Assembly: GCF_014648255.1 (NCBI RefSeq)
Contig: NZ_BMQT01000009.1
Coordinates: 239,764-303,763, forward strand
Origin: Nocardioides albus
GTDB lineage: Bacteria > Actinomycetota > Actinomycetes > Propionibacteriales > Nocardioidaceae
DNA length: 64,000 nt
Direction of reading: 5' to 3'
Under the pieces are notes generated by a model. The model was not told where the DNA came from, ran no database searches, and saw only the letters and a program-made list of their open reading frames with translations. The position numbers and the translations under genes were made by a program. This document shows positions 43,063 through 51,074 of this stretch, piece after piece; the stretch's first letter is position 1, and the number at the start of each line of letters is the position of its first letter.

Positions 43063-43476
43063 TCACGCAGGGGTCTTCGGCGCCAGCAGACGCGTCGCGG
43101 CCCAGTCCTTGCTCACAGATGCGGTGGTGGTCTGGGACAGTCCGGCGATGGGTGCGGCCTCGGCGATGTCGGCCGCGTCGACCGCACCAGGGCGGCCCAC
43201 CTTCGGCGTCAGCAGCCAGATGACACCGCCGCCGACGAGGTCGGTCAGCGCATCCACGAGTCCGTCGACGAGGTCGCCGTCGTCGTCGCGCCACCACAGC
43301 AGCACGGCGTCGACCACGTTGCCGTAGTCGCCGTCGACCAGATCTGCGTCGACGGAGTCTTCGATGGCGACCCGCAGCTCGTCATCAGTATCGTTGTCCC
43401 AGCCCAGTTCCTGGATGACCATGCCGGACTTGAGGCCCAGCCGGTCCGCAGGCCCTGTGGCTGCGGTCGAGCTCAC
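43063..43476 (-). CDS. DUF3052 family protein
   Basis: A 137-residue conserved actinobacterial protein (Mycobacterium Rv2239c type). It contains LGLKSGMVIQELGWDNDTDDELRVAIED, a run of acidic residues with VDAVLLWWRDDDGDLVDGLVD, and a Gly-rich VGGGVIWLLTPKVGRPG. No function is established. The start is GTG after GGAGGAAA. It lies in the same conserved neighbourhood (ahpE, DUF3052, aceE) as in mycobacteria. A large inverted repeat stands in its leader. The 132-nt gap downstream of it, before the acyl-CoA synthetase start, shows nothing clear. Confidence 0.85.
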   Translation of the reverse strand: MSSTAATGPADRLGLKSGMVIQELGWDNDTDDELRVAIEDSVDADLVDGDYGNVVDAVLLWWRDDDGDLVDGLVDALTDLVGGGVIWLLTPKVGRPGAVDAADIAEAAPIAGLSQTTTASVSKDWAATRLLAPKTPA

Positions 43477-43511
43477 GTGTCGTTTCCTCCAAAGCTTGTC
43501 GTCCACGCCGC

Positions 43512-43562
43512 TTGCATGGACTTGTTTGGTGGTAGTCCAGCGGAGAACGCGAGTCCATGCAA
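43512..43562. promoter_or_regulatory. Inverted repeat TTGCATGGACT...AGTCCATGCAA
   Basis: Two 11-bp arms (43512-43522 and 43552-43562), 29 nt apart, lie 36 nt upstream of the DUF3052 start. A GTAGTCCA half-arm sits between them. This may be an operator, or an RNA hairpin in the leader. No known regulator motif was recognised. Confidence 0.55.
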
Positions 43563-43608
43563 CCCCACCCGCCTGTCAGACGCTAGTTAACGGCGTGTCG
43601 TAAGCCTT

Positions 43609-45168
43609 TCATGCCCTCGGATCGAGCAGGTGCAGCAGTACGTTGCGGTCCTGTGCCGTCCCTGCCGACGGGTGCTCGGCGAGGCGCACCCGCGGCCCCT
43701 GCCAGTCGTTGGCGGACAGCTCACGGGAGAGCGAGGCGAGGTGGCCGACCTCCTCGATCGAGCCGCTCCACCGGGCGGAACCGGCGTGGTCGAGCATCGT
43801 GGTGGCGATGGTCAGCACGTCGCCGTCGGAGATGAGCTCGACGACGCGACCCTGCTGCGGCCAGTCGATCAGGGACGGCGCGGTGACCTCCCACCACGAG
43901 CCGTGAGGCTTCACCGCCGTACGGTGGGTGTGCCCGTTGAGCCAGAGGACCGCGCTCTCATGCCTCGAGACGGTGTGCACGATCTCGTCGCCGAGCACCC
44001 GCCGCTTGCCGCCGGGGCCGCTCATGTCGTTGACCAGCGAGGCCACGTCGTGGTGGCTGGCGATGACCGCGAGACGCTCGTCGTAGTCGGTGGAGGCGAG
44101 CACGGCATCGAGCCACTCCAGCTGCTCGGCGTCGATCGATCCCTGGAAGCCGCCGGCCGGGTTGACCGTGTCGAGGACGACGAAGGTGACCTCGTCGTTG
44201 GCGTCGTAGCGGTAGTAGGGCTCGCCGCCGGCCTTGAACCCGTGCCCGGGCGGCTTCGCCTCGTCGTGCACGTGGGAGTCGACGAACTCCTGCAGCGTGG
44301 TCTGTCGGCGACGTCGGTCGGCGGTCACCTCGTAGGGCTCCAGCTCGGCCAGCATCGCGAACGCTGCCGGATCACCGGAGACCAGGCCGGAGATGAGCTT
44401 CGCCTTGGCCTCGTCGGTCCAGTGCTCGGGCATCGCGATCGCCTTCAGCTCGCCGACCGCGACCTCGCCGATGGCGGACGTGCCGGGCACGGTGCCCTGC
44501 AGCAGGGCGTCGTGATTGCCGTTGACGGCCAGCCACGGCACCTCCAGCCCCGGCGAGTCGATCGCGCGGCGTACCGCCTTCAGGAGCCCGGGGACGAGGG
44601 GAAAGCCGTGGTCACCGCGGCGCATGTCGTACGTCTCGCCCTGCGGGTGCCAGAAGCGCTTGTCGGGCAGAGCGGCGACACCCTCGTAGTGCAGCAGGTC
44701 ACCGGAGTCCGGCGTCAGCCGGCCACCGTCGAGCAGCGTCAGATACCAGTCGAGCTCGTTGTACTGCCCGTTGTCGGTGTTGTCCCCGGTCGCGATCGCC
44801 AGGTCGAGCGGGCCGCCACCGACGGGGCCCTCGGTGATCTCGTTGACCGCCTCGACCATCGCCGCGCCGACGTGCGCGGTCAGCAGCTCCTGCGCCCGGT
44901 ACGTCCCGACCTGGTCGATCAGGTCGCTGGTCGTGCTGTCGGGGTCCATGAGCCGGTCCAGGACCTCGACCCGGGCCGGAGACTGGTGGTCGCAGATGTG
45001 CATGTCGGACAGGTGCGCGACGGTGAGGATCGGGTCACCCAGCTCCTCGGGCTTCCGGGCCAGCTCGGTGCGCGAGACGTGGCGCTCCTGCGGCCCCTCG
45101 GCCAGACGTACGTAGGGGCCCTTCCGGCCACCCGCGACGATCCGCCCGCTCTCGCTCGTGACACCCAT
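43609..45168 (-). CDS. Metallophosphoesterase (TIGR03767-like)
   Basis: A 519-residue calcineurin-like phosphoesterase with all metal-binding blocks: AHLSDMHICDHQ, AIATGDNTDNG, WLAVNGNHDALLQG, VIASHHDVASL and LNGHTHRTAV. A two-metal hydrolase of phosphomonoesters or diesters. The length and the actinobacterial pattern match the TIGR03767 group. No signal peptide is visible, so it may be cytoplasmic. The gene lies 89 nt from the MFS gene on the same strand; the substrate is unknown. Confidence 0.88.
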   Translation of the reverse strand: MGVTSESGRIVAGGRKGPYVRLAEGPQERHVSRTELARKPEELGDPILTVAHLSDMHICDHQSPARVEVLDRLMDPDSTTSDLIDQVGTYRAQELLTAHVGAAMVEAVNEITEGPVGGGPLDLAIATGDNTDNGQYNELDWYLTLLDGGRLTPDSGDLLHYEGVAALPDKRFWHPQGETYDMRRGDHGFPLVPGLLKAVRRAIDSPGLEVPWLAVNGNHDALLQGTVPGTSAIGEVAVGELKAIAMPEHWTDEAKAKLISGLVSGDPAAFAMLAELEPYEVTADRRRRQTTLQEFVDSHVHDEAKPPGHGFKAGGEPYYRYDANDEVTFVVLDTVNPAGGFQGSIDAEQLEWLDAVLASTDYDERLAVIASHHDVASLVNDMSGPGGKRRVLGDEIVHTVSRHESAVLWLNGHTHRTAVKPHGSWWEVTAPSLIDWPQQGRVVELISDGDVLTIATTMLDHAGSARWSGSIEEVGHLASLSRELSANDWQGPRVRLAEHPSAGTAQDRNVLLHLLDPRA

Positions 45169-45257
45169 CTACGCCGCCTCTTCTCCTCGGGACCGGCCGC
45201 TGCGGTCGAGGGCGAACGATACTCCCCGGCGCCTGACCCCGGCAGCCGAGATCGGAT

Positions 45258-46577
45258 CTACGACGTCGTCGCCTCGACCCGGACGGGTCGCTGCAACCTG
45301 TCGCTGGCGATCGACCCGGCGAGGCTGATCAGTGCCACCAGCGCCAGGAGTCCGGCGGGCGCCCACGACTTGTCTCCGGCAGCGGCGAAGGCCCAGGTGG
45401 CGATGAAGGGCATGAAGCCTGCCAGGACGTTGGAGAAGTTCGCCGACAGCGCGACTCCGCTGTACTGGAGGTGTGCCGGGAAGAGGCTGGACAGAGCCGG
45501 TCCGATCGCGGAGTACGGGATCGAGATGCAGGCGATGCCGAGAGTCACTCCGAGAAGGACCAGGGCCGGGACCTTCGTGTCGACCAACCAGAACACCGGG
45601 AAGGCTGCCACCACCGTGACCGCAGAGCCCAGGATGTTGACCTTGGCCGCACCGATGCGGTCCGCCAGCCGGCCGAAGTAGACGAGGACGGCCATCTGCG
45701 CGAAGGCGCCCACGATCGTGCTGGTGAGGGCCAGCGACTTGGGGAGGCCCAGGCTCGAGGTGATGTAGCTGATCATGAACGTGGTCATGATGAAGAACGC
45801 CGCGGTGCCGATGAAGTACATCGCCGCGCCCACGAAGAGGCGTCCGGACGCCGTCCGGAAGGTCTCCACGACCGGGAGCTTCTCCCGCTGCTCTGCGGCG
45901 ACGAGCTGCTTGAACAGCGGAGTCTCCTCGACCTTCATCCGAAGGTAGAGAGCCAGGGCGAGGAGCGAGAACGCCGCCAGGAACGGGACCCGCCACCCCC
46001 ACGACAGGAAGTCGTCCTCGGGCAGCATCGAGGCCAGGATGAACGCTGCGGACGACAGCACGGTGCCTGTGGGCGAGCCGAGCTGCACCATCGAGGCGTA
46101 CCGGGCCCGCTTCTCCTCCGGGGCGTACTCCAGCGCCATGAGGGTCGCACCGCCCCATTCGCCGCCGGCCGAGAGGCCCTGCAGCACCCGCATCACGGTG
46201 AGCAGGACCGGCGCCGCGAGGCCGATCGCGGCGTAGGTCGGCAGCAGGCCGATGGCGCCGGTGGCGACGCCCATGACGACGATCGTGCCGATCAAGGCCG
46301 CACGTCGGCCGTAGCGGTCGCCGATGTGGGAGAAGAGCACGGCGCCCAGGGGGCGGACGACGAAGCCGATACCGAAGCTGAGCAGCGCGATCATGGCCGC
46401 GGTCGCGGCGTTCTCGGTCGGGAAGAACAGCCCGGCGAACACGATCGCGGCGGCGGTTCCGTAGAGGAAGTAGTCGTACCATTCGAGGGCGGTTCCGACG
46501 TACGCCGCGGCGACGATCCTGCGGACGTCCTTCTCCGTGGGGGGAGCCGGCGAGACGCCGAGGGTGGAGGTGCTCAT
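45258..46577 (-). CDS. MFS transporter, metabolite:H+ symporter (MHS) type
   Basis: A 439-residue transporter with 12 hydrophobic segments. The MHS-family pattern is clear: YVGTALEWYDYFLYGTAAAIVF at the N-terminus, RPLGAVLFSHIGDRYGRRAALIG, and RVLQGLSAGGEWGGATLMALEYAP. Members import proline, betaine, citrate, shikimate or other carboxylates with protons. It lies 42 nt downstream of a GlcD-type oxidase gene on the same strand, so a 2-hydroxy acid (lactate, glycolate) is a plausible substrate. That is inference. Confidence 0.9.
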   Translation of the reverse strand: MSTSTLGVSPAPPTEKDVRRIVAAAYVGTALEWYDYFLYGTAAAIVFAGLFFPTENAATAAMIALLSFGIGFVVRPLGAVLFSHIGDRYGRRAALIGTIVVMGVATGAIGLLPTYAAIGLAAPVLLTVMRVLQGLSAGGEWGGATLMALEYAPEEKRARYASMVQLGSPTGTVLSSAAFILASMLPEDDFLSWGWRVPFLAAFSLLALALYLRMKVEETPLFKQLVAAEQREKLPVVETFRTASGRLFVGAAMYFIGTAAFFIMTTFMISYITSSLGLPKSLALTSTIVGAFAQMAVLVYFGRLADRIGAAKVNILGSAVTVVAAFPVFWLVDTKVPALVLLGVTLGIACISIPYSAIGPALSSLFPAHLQYSGVALSANFSNVLAGFMPFIATWAFAAAGDKSWAPAGLLALVALISLAGSIASDRLQRPVRVEATTS

Positions 46578-46619
46578 TGGGGGGTCCTTGTCTTTCGTTC
46601 CGCCATGGCTATGGGCGGG

Positions 46620-48029
46620 TCACTGACGGGTGATCACCTTGGTGGGGTTGAGGATGTTGCGCGGATCGAGTGCGGTCTTGATCGACCGGTGCGTGGTGAG
46701 GGCGATGTCGCCGAGCTCGGTCTCCAGCCAGGAGCGCTTGAGGAGTCCGACGCCGTGCTCGCCGGTGATCGTGCCGCCGAGGTCGAGGCCGAGCTGCATG
46801 ATGGCGCCGAACGCTTCCCAGGCACGCGCTGTAGCGGCCTCGTCGGTGGGGTCGAAGACGACGCCCGGGTGCATGTTGCCGTCGCCGGCGTGACCGGCGC
46901 AGGTCACGAGGACGTCGTACTCGACGCCGATCTTCTCCACACCGCGCAGCAGGTCGCCCAGCCGTGCCCGTGGGACGCAGACGTCATCGACGAGGGTGGC
47001 GCCCAACGGCTCGTGGGCGGGGCCGACCAGGCGACGAGCCGCGATGAGAAGCTCGCCTTCGGCAGGGTCGTCCGCGACCACCACCTCCTCGGCGCCGTGT
47101 CTGCGGCAGACCTCGGCGAAGGTCGCCAGGTCGGTCGCGGCCCGGCTGGGATCGTCGGACTGGGCGATGAGCACTCCCCCGGTGTTCTCAGGGAAGCCCA
47201 GGTCTCGGTAGGCGGAGACGACCTTGATCGTCGGACCGTCCATGAGCTCGAGCAGAGAGGGCCGGACGCCGGTGGCCATGAAGTCGCTGACTGCGTTGCA
47301 CGTGTCGACGACGTCGGTGAAGATCGCGACTGCGGTCAGCGGCGGCACGGGTGCCGGCCTCAGCGAGACCACGACCTCGGTGATCACGCCCAGGGTTCCC
47401 TCGGAGCCGACGAAGAGACTCGTGAGGTCATATCCGGCAACACCTTTGGCAGTCGTACGCCCGGTGCGCAGGACCGAACCGTCGGCCAGCACCACCTCGA
47501 GGGCCCGGACCGAGTCCCCGGTGACGCCGTACTTGACGCAGCACAGGCCGCCGGCATTCGTGGCGACGTTGCCCCCGATCGTCGAGCTCTCCCAGGACGA
47601 CGGGTCCGGGGCGTAGAAAAGGCTGTGCTCGCCGACCGCGCGGGAGAGCTCCGCGTTGACGACCCCAGGCTGGACCACAGCGATCTGCTCACCGACGTCG
47701 ATGCGCAGGATGCGGTTCATCCGCTCCAGGTTGAGCAGGATGCAGCCGTCGATCGCGTTGGCGCCGCCCGCGAGACCGGTGCGGGCTCCCTGCGGAACGA
47801 CCGGGATGCCTGCTGCGTGAGCGAGCCGCAGGGTGGTGGCGACGTCGTCGGTCGAGCGAGCCCGGACCAACGCAGCTGGAACGCCCGCCGGACAGAAACG
47901 AGCCTGGTCGTGGGAGAAGCTCGCGAGCACGTCGGGGTCGGTGGTCACGACACCGTCACCGAGCTCGGCGACGAGTTGCGCACCCATCTCGACGGCTGCG
48001 ACCGGTGGGGGCTGTGCGGCGCTTGGCAT
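46620..48029 (-). CDS. FAD-binding oxidase (GlcD / D-lactate dehydrogenase type)
   Basis: A 469-residue flavoenzyme of the GlcD/VAO group, oxidising a 2-hydroxy acid. The FAD-binding PCMH domain has VVPQGARTGLAGGANA and SSTIGGNVATNAGGLCCVKYGVT, and the C-terminal cap has the typical CAGHAGDGNMHPGVVFDP and GGTITGEHGVGLLK. The start MPSAAQPPP was chosen; an ATG 36 nt upstream is less likely. It is followed by the MHS transporter, as in substrate-uptake and oxidation pairs. Confidence 0.92.
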   Translation of the reverse strand: MPSAAQPPPVAAVEMGAQLVAELGDGVVTTDPDVLASFSHDQARFCPAGVPAALVRARSTDDVATTLRLAHAAGIPVVPQGARTGLAGGANAIDGCILLNLERMNRILRIDVGEQIAVVQPGVVNAELSRAVGEHSLFYAPDPSSWESSTIGGNVATNAGGLCCVKYGVTGDSVRALEVVLADGSVLRTGRTTAKGVAGYDLTSLFVGSEGTLGVITEVVVSLRPAPVPPLTAVAIFTDVVDTCNAVSDFMATGVRPSLLELMDGPTIKVVSAYRDLGFPENTGGVLIAQSDDPSRAATDLATFAEVCRRHGAEEVVVADDPAEGELLIAARRLVGPAHEPLGATLVDDVCVPRARLGDLLRGVEKIGVEYDVLVTCAGHAGDGNMHPGVVFDPTDEAATARAWEAFGAIMQLGLDLGGTITGEHGVGLLKRSWLETELGDIALTTHRSIKTALDPRNILNPTKVITRQ

Positions 48030-48138
48030 GTGACCAGCGTCTCGGCGATCGGCATGAGTCAGCAATCACGATATGCCGCATCTTCACACCGAGGAACTGT
48101 GCAGATGCACAACGCAGGGGCGCGCCTGCCCCAGGGCG

Positions 48139-48915
48139 TCAGTGAGTTGCGTACGCGGCGTGTCGGGCGACGGCCTGGCCGCGCTTCCACGTCCGGAAGC
48201 TGTCCTCGTTGTTCCCGCGGCGCCAGTAGCCGGAGATCGACAGGTCGCCGCGCGGCACGCCGCGCTCACGCAGCAGATAGGGCCGGATCCGCTGCATGGT
48301 GACCTCGGCCTCACCGTGCACGAAGGCATGCACCCGGCCGAGGAGCCAGGGCAGCTCCCGCACCACTGTGTCGAGGGGCGGGTCGACCGTGGCGTCCAGC
48401 CAGCGCACCTCGACCCCGGCCGGCGCATCGACCTGCTGGAGATGCTCCACCGACGGCACCTCGATCACGGCGTAGCCCATGGCGTCGGTCGGCAGCGCGG
48501 CAATTGCCGCGCGGATCGCGGGCAGAGCGGACTCGTCGCCGACGAGCAGGTGCCAGTCGGCCGACGGGTCCGGAGCGTACGTCCCGCCCGGTCCGCGCAC
48601 GGTGAGCACATCCCCCGGCGAGGCGCTCACCGCCCAGCGGCCGGCGAAGCCCTCGTCCCCGTGGTGCACGAAGTCGATGGCGAACGTTCCCTCGGCGACC
48701 GAGGGGTCCAGGGCGGTGTAGGTCCGGCAGACGTTCGACCCGTCACCGGCCGGAATCTCCAGCCGCACGAACCGGTCGGTGCACGCGCTGCCCTCGAACG
48801 CGGACAGGTCCTCGGCACGGAAGTGGACGCGGGTCATCCCGGCACTGAGACGCCGGGTCGCGGTGACCACGACCCCCGTGGCTGGCTTTGCCTCCGGCTT
48901 GACCGCGCGAAACAT
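48139..48915 (-). CDS. Siderophore-interacting protein (ViuB-like ferric reductase)
   Basis: A 258-residue FAD/NADPH ferric-siderophore reductase. FAD binding is indicated by VCRTYTALD (RxYT), NADPH and FAD contacts by LLVGDESALPAI, and the family end is ISGYWRRGNNEDSFRTWKRG. It releases iron from ferric hydroxamates in the cytoplasm. An iron box reads directly into its start codon. The hydroxamate genes lie about 27 kb away and share the same regulation. The 109-nt gap to the oxidase start holds nothing obvious. Confidence 0.93.
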   Translation of the reverse strand: MFRAVKPEAKPATGVVVTATRRLSAGMTRVHFRAEDLSAFEGSACTDRFVRLEIPAGDGSNVCRTYTALDPSVAEGTFAIDFVHHGDEGFAGRWAVSASPGDVLTVRGPGGTYAPDPSADWHLLVGDESALPAIRAAIAALPTDAMGYAVIEVPSVEHLQQVDAPAGVEVRWLDATVDPPLDTVVRELPWLLGRVHAFVHGEAEVTMQRIRPYLLRERGVPRGDLSISGYWRRGNNEDSFRTWKRGQAVARHAAYATH

Positions 48916-48933
48916 GAGGGGAGCCTAACCTAA
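48915..48933 (-). promoter_or_regulatory. DtxR/IdeR iron box overlapping the start codon
   Basis: On the minus strand TTAGGTTAGGCTCCCCTCA matches the consensus TTAGGTTAGSCTAACCTAA in 16 of 19 positions. It ends in the first base of the ATG and holds a TAGGTT -10-like hexamer 11 nt before it; no ribosome-binding site is visible. A leaderless or near-leaderless message is probable. Confidence 0.75.
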
Positions 48934-48962
48934 ATTCTGAGAAATGCAGATCAGGCCAAACC

Positions 48963-48984
48963 GGTGGTCGAGCCTGCCCAGACC
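48963..48984. repeat. Degenerate copy of the dispersed repeat
   Basis: GGTGGTCGAGCCTGCCCAGACC (22 nt) differs from the copy at 18871-18892 at three positions. It lies 16 nt before the start of the GCS2-like gene. Confidence 0.65.
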
Positions 48985-48999
48985 CCCTAGAGTGGCGTC

Positions 49000-50091
49000 G
49001 TGCTCTACTCCGCCGGGTTCGAGTTCGAGTATGCCCTGGTGAGCGAGACGGGCACCTTCCATGACTTCGGGGACCTCGACTTCGCCGCTCTCCAACGCGC
49101 CCTCGCGGACGGCTCCGGCACCACCGACGAAGGTCTGGTCCGCGGCGATCTCGGCATCAAGAACGGCTACTGGTACCTCGAGGGCGACGAGCGGTTCGAT
49201 CCCGACGGCACCTTCACCTCGATGCTGGTCAAGGGGGTGGAGATCCGCACCCCGATCTGTGCGAACACCACTGAGGCCGCCGACCGGCTGATCGACCTGC
49301 AGGACGACCTCTCCGAACGCCTGGCGCCGCTCGGCCTGCACCTGGGCATCGTCGGCTTCAACCCGGTCCGCGAGGCGTACCTCTTCGATCCGCCGCTCAA
49401 TGCGTGGGAGCAGGAGATGCGGGCCGAGCATCGTGAGTACGACCACGCCGAGGTCTCCAACCTGAGCTACGGCCCCGACATCAATCTCTCGTTTCCCGAG
49501 CTCTCTGCGGCCGAGGTCGTCGAGGCGACCCGGCGGCTGACCTACTACAGCCCCTTCATGGTGCCGTTCAGCTTCAGCTCGCCCTTCCATGCCGGCCGGG
49601 CCTGGCGCGGCCCGAGCAAGCGCACCTACGAGCGCACCTGGCGGCGGGTGGCGGCACGATGCTTCGTCCCGCCACCCGCGGGTGCCGAGGCGACGATGGT
49701 CCACCCACCGCGGATCCCACGCGAAGAGGGACGCATCGAGTTCAAGGCGTACGACGCCTTCCTCTCCCGCGACCTGCTGCTCGCCGGCGCCGCGCTGGCA
49801 CTCGGTGTCTGCCTCGCCGACGACCTTCCCGGGCTCGCCGACACACCCAGTCGTGACCTGCACCAACGCGCCGCCACCGCCGCCTTCGACGATCCGGAGA
49901 TCGCCACCGGTGCCCGCGAGGTGCTCGCCGCCGCCCACCGAGCCCTGGCAGTCGGGTCGACGATGGGCGCGGAGGCCGGCCACCTCGACTGTCTGGACCA
50001 GTTGCTGCGCGCGGGACGTACGCCTGCCGATAGCCTTCTGGACGCATATTCGCGCACAGGCCTGATGTACCTCTCGGAAGGACTTCGTTGA
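49000..50091 (+). CDS. GCS2-family glutamate-cysteine-ligase-like enzyme
   Basis: A 363-residue carboxylate-amine ligase of the glutamate-cysteine ligase 2 superfamily, recognised from the start GFEFEYALVSETG (E-x-E catalytic strand), VEIRTPI and the SYGPDINLSF and RIEFKAYD segments. GCS2 enzymes join an amine to a carboxyl group with ATP, as in gamma-glutamylcysteine, ergothioneine (EgtA) or natural-product biosynthesis. It begins with GTG and overlaps the next gene by 4 nt (TTGA). A partner FAD oxidoreductase suggests a two-step modification of an amino acid or small peptide. The product is unknown. Confidence 0.75.
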   Translation: MLYSAGFEFEYALVSETGTFHDFGDLDFAALQRALADGSGTTDEGLVRGDLGIKNGYWYLEGDERFDPDGTFTSMLVKGVEIRTPICANTTEAADRLIDLQDDLSERLAPLGLHLGIVGFNPVREAYLFDPPLNAWEQEMRAEHREYDHAEVSNLSYGPDINLSFPELSAAEVVEATRRLTYYSPFMVPFSFSSPFHAGRAWRGPSKRTYERTWRRVAARCFVPPPAGAEATMVHPPRIPREEGRIEFKAYDAFLSRDLLLAGAALALGVCLADDLPGLADTPSRDLHQRAATAAFDDPEIATGAREVLAAAHRALAVGSTMGAEAGHLDCLDQLLRAGRTPADSLLDAYSRTGLMYLSEGLR

Positions 50092-51074
50092 CCGACCTGC
50101 CCGCCGACCTGCCCGCCGACACCACTGCTGACACGACCACGGACCAACTCGTGCCGCTTCCCGCGGAGGCCGATGTGGCGATCTGCGGAGCCGGGCCCAT
50201 CGGCGCCGCGACGGCCTACTTCCTGGCCAGACCGGGCCTGCGGGTGGTGGTCATCAACCACGACCCCGAGGACGATCCGGCGAACCTCGCGACCTATCGC
50301 TACTCCGGGGGCAGCATCCGATGGACCTGGCCGGACCCGGTCAAGCGCGAGATGACGACCGAGACCGAGAAGTTCATCCGCGGCGCCGCACCGCTCGCGG
50401 ATCTGGCGATGCTCCAGAACACCTACCACCTTCTCCACACCGGTGAGCTCATCCCTGCGCTCAACGTCTCTGCGACGCGCCTGGTCGGCCTGCTTCGAGA
50501 CCAGGCGACAGAGCTGGGAGTGCAGTTCGTCGACGACACCGCCGTCACCGGAGTGCGTCCGGAAGGTCTCGGCCACGTCGTCGAGACCTCGCGCGGTTCG
50601 ATCCGCGCCGGACGGGTCCTCGCAGCGATGGGTGCCGCCAACGCCTCGGTGTTCCCGGAGAGCAGCGCGACCCCCGAGAAGCGCCAGCTGTTCGTGCTCG
50701 ACCTGCCGGTGCCACCCGAACGCGAGCAGATGCCACACACGATCGTGCCCGTCGGCGACGGCTTCGGCTATGTCTTCCTCAAGCTCATCGACGACCGTCT
50801 GAGGGTCGTGGTCGGCCAGGAGGACATCGTCGAGGACGACGACACCTCAGGACCCGTCGACCACTGGACGACGATCCTCGACCGCGGCCTCGCCGCCACG
50901 CTCCCCTGGCTCCGCGACGCCCGCGTCGACGACATCCTCTGGGGCGTCGACACGGCACAGAAGACCCTCGTGGTCGATGAGCCCGCCCCCGGCCTGCTCA
51001 TCGCCAACTGCGGCAGCGCCATCCGCTCGGCGGCCTGGCTGGGACGTACGCTCGCGGAGCGGCTGGGATCCTAG
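50088..51074 (+). CDS. FAD-dependent oxidoreductase (DAO family)
   Basis: A 328-residue flavoprotein. The FAD motif is VAICGAGPIGAATAYFLARPG (residues about 29-49 in pattern), and the end carries GLLIANCGSAIRSAAWLGRTLAERL, typical of the D-amino-acid oxidase superfamily. It is shorter than most (usually 370 or more). The N-terminus TDLPADLPADTTADTTTD is a low-complexity tail. It begins with TTG overlapping the ligase stop, with GGAAGGA upstream. Its stop shares CTAG with the convergent kinase. It probably oxidises an amine made or used by the ligase. Confidence 0.8.
   Translation: MTDLPADLPADTTADTTTDQLVPLPAEADVAICGAGPIGAATAYFLARPGLRVVVINHDPEDDPANLATYRYSGGSIRWTWPDPVKREMTTETEKFIRGAAPLADLAMLQNTYHLLHTGELIPALNVSATRLVGLLRDQATELGVQFVDDTAVTGVRPEGLGHVVETSRGSIRAGRVLAAMGAANASVFPESSATPEKRQLFVLDLPVPPEREQMPHTIVPVGDGFGYVFLKLIDDRLRVVVGQEDIVEDDDTSGPVDHWTTILDRGLAATLPWLRDARVDDILWGVDTAQKTLVVDEPAPGLLIANCGSAIRSAAWLGRTLAERLGS

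Noticed and set aside
45169..46482. Minus-strand frame overlapping the MHS transporter
   Set aside because: Frame-shifted shadow, Arg-rich without hydrophobic helices; the transporter is in the other frame.
45471..48302. Very long open frame on the plus strand opposite the MFS and oxidase genes
   Set aside because: It is the mirror of two well-supported minus-strand genes in a high-G+C genome, where antisense frames stay open; its protein is low complexity and matches no family.
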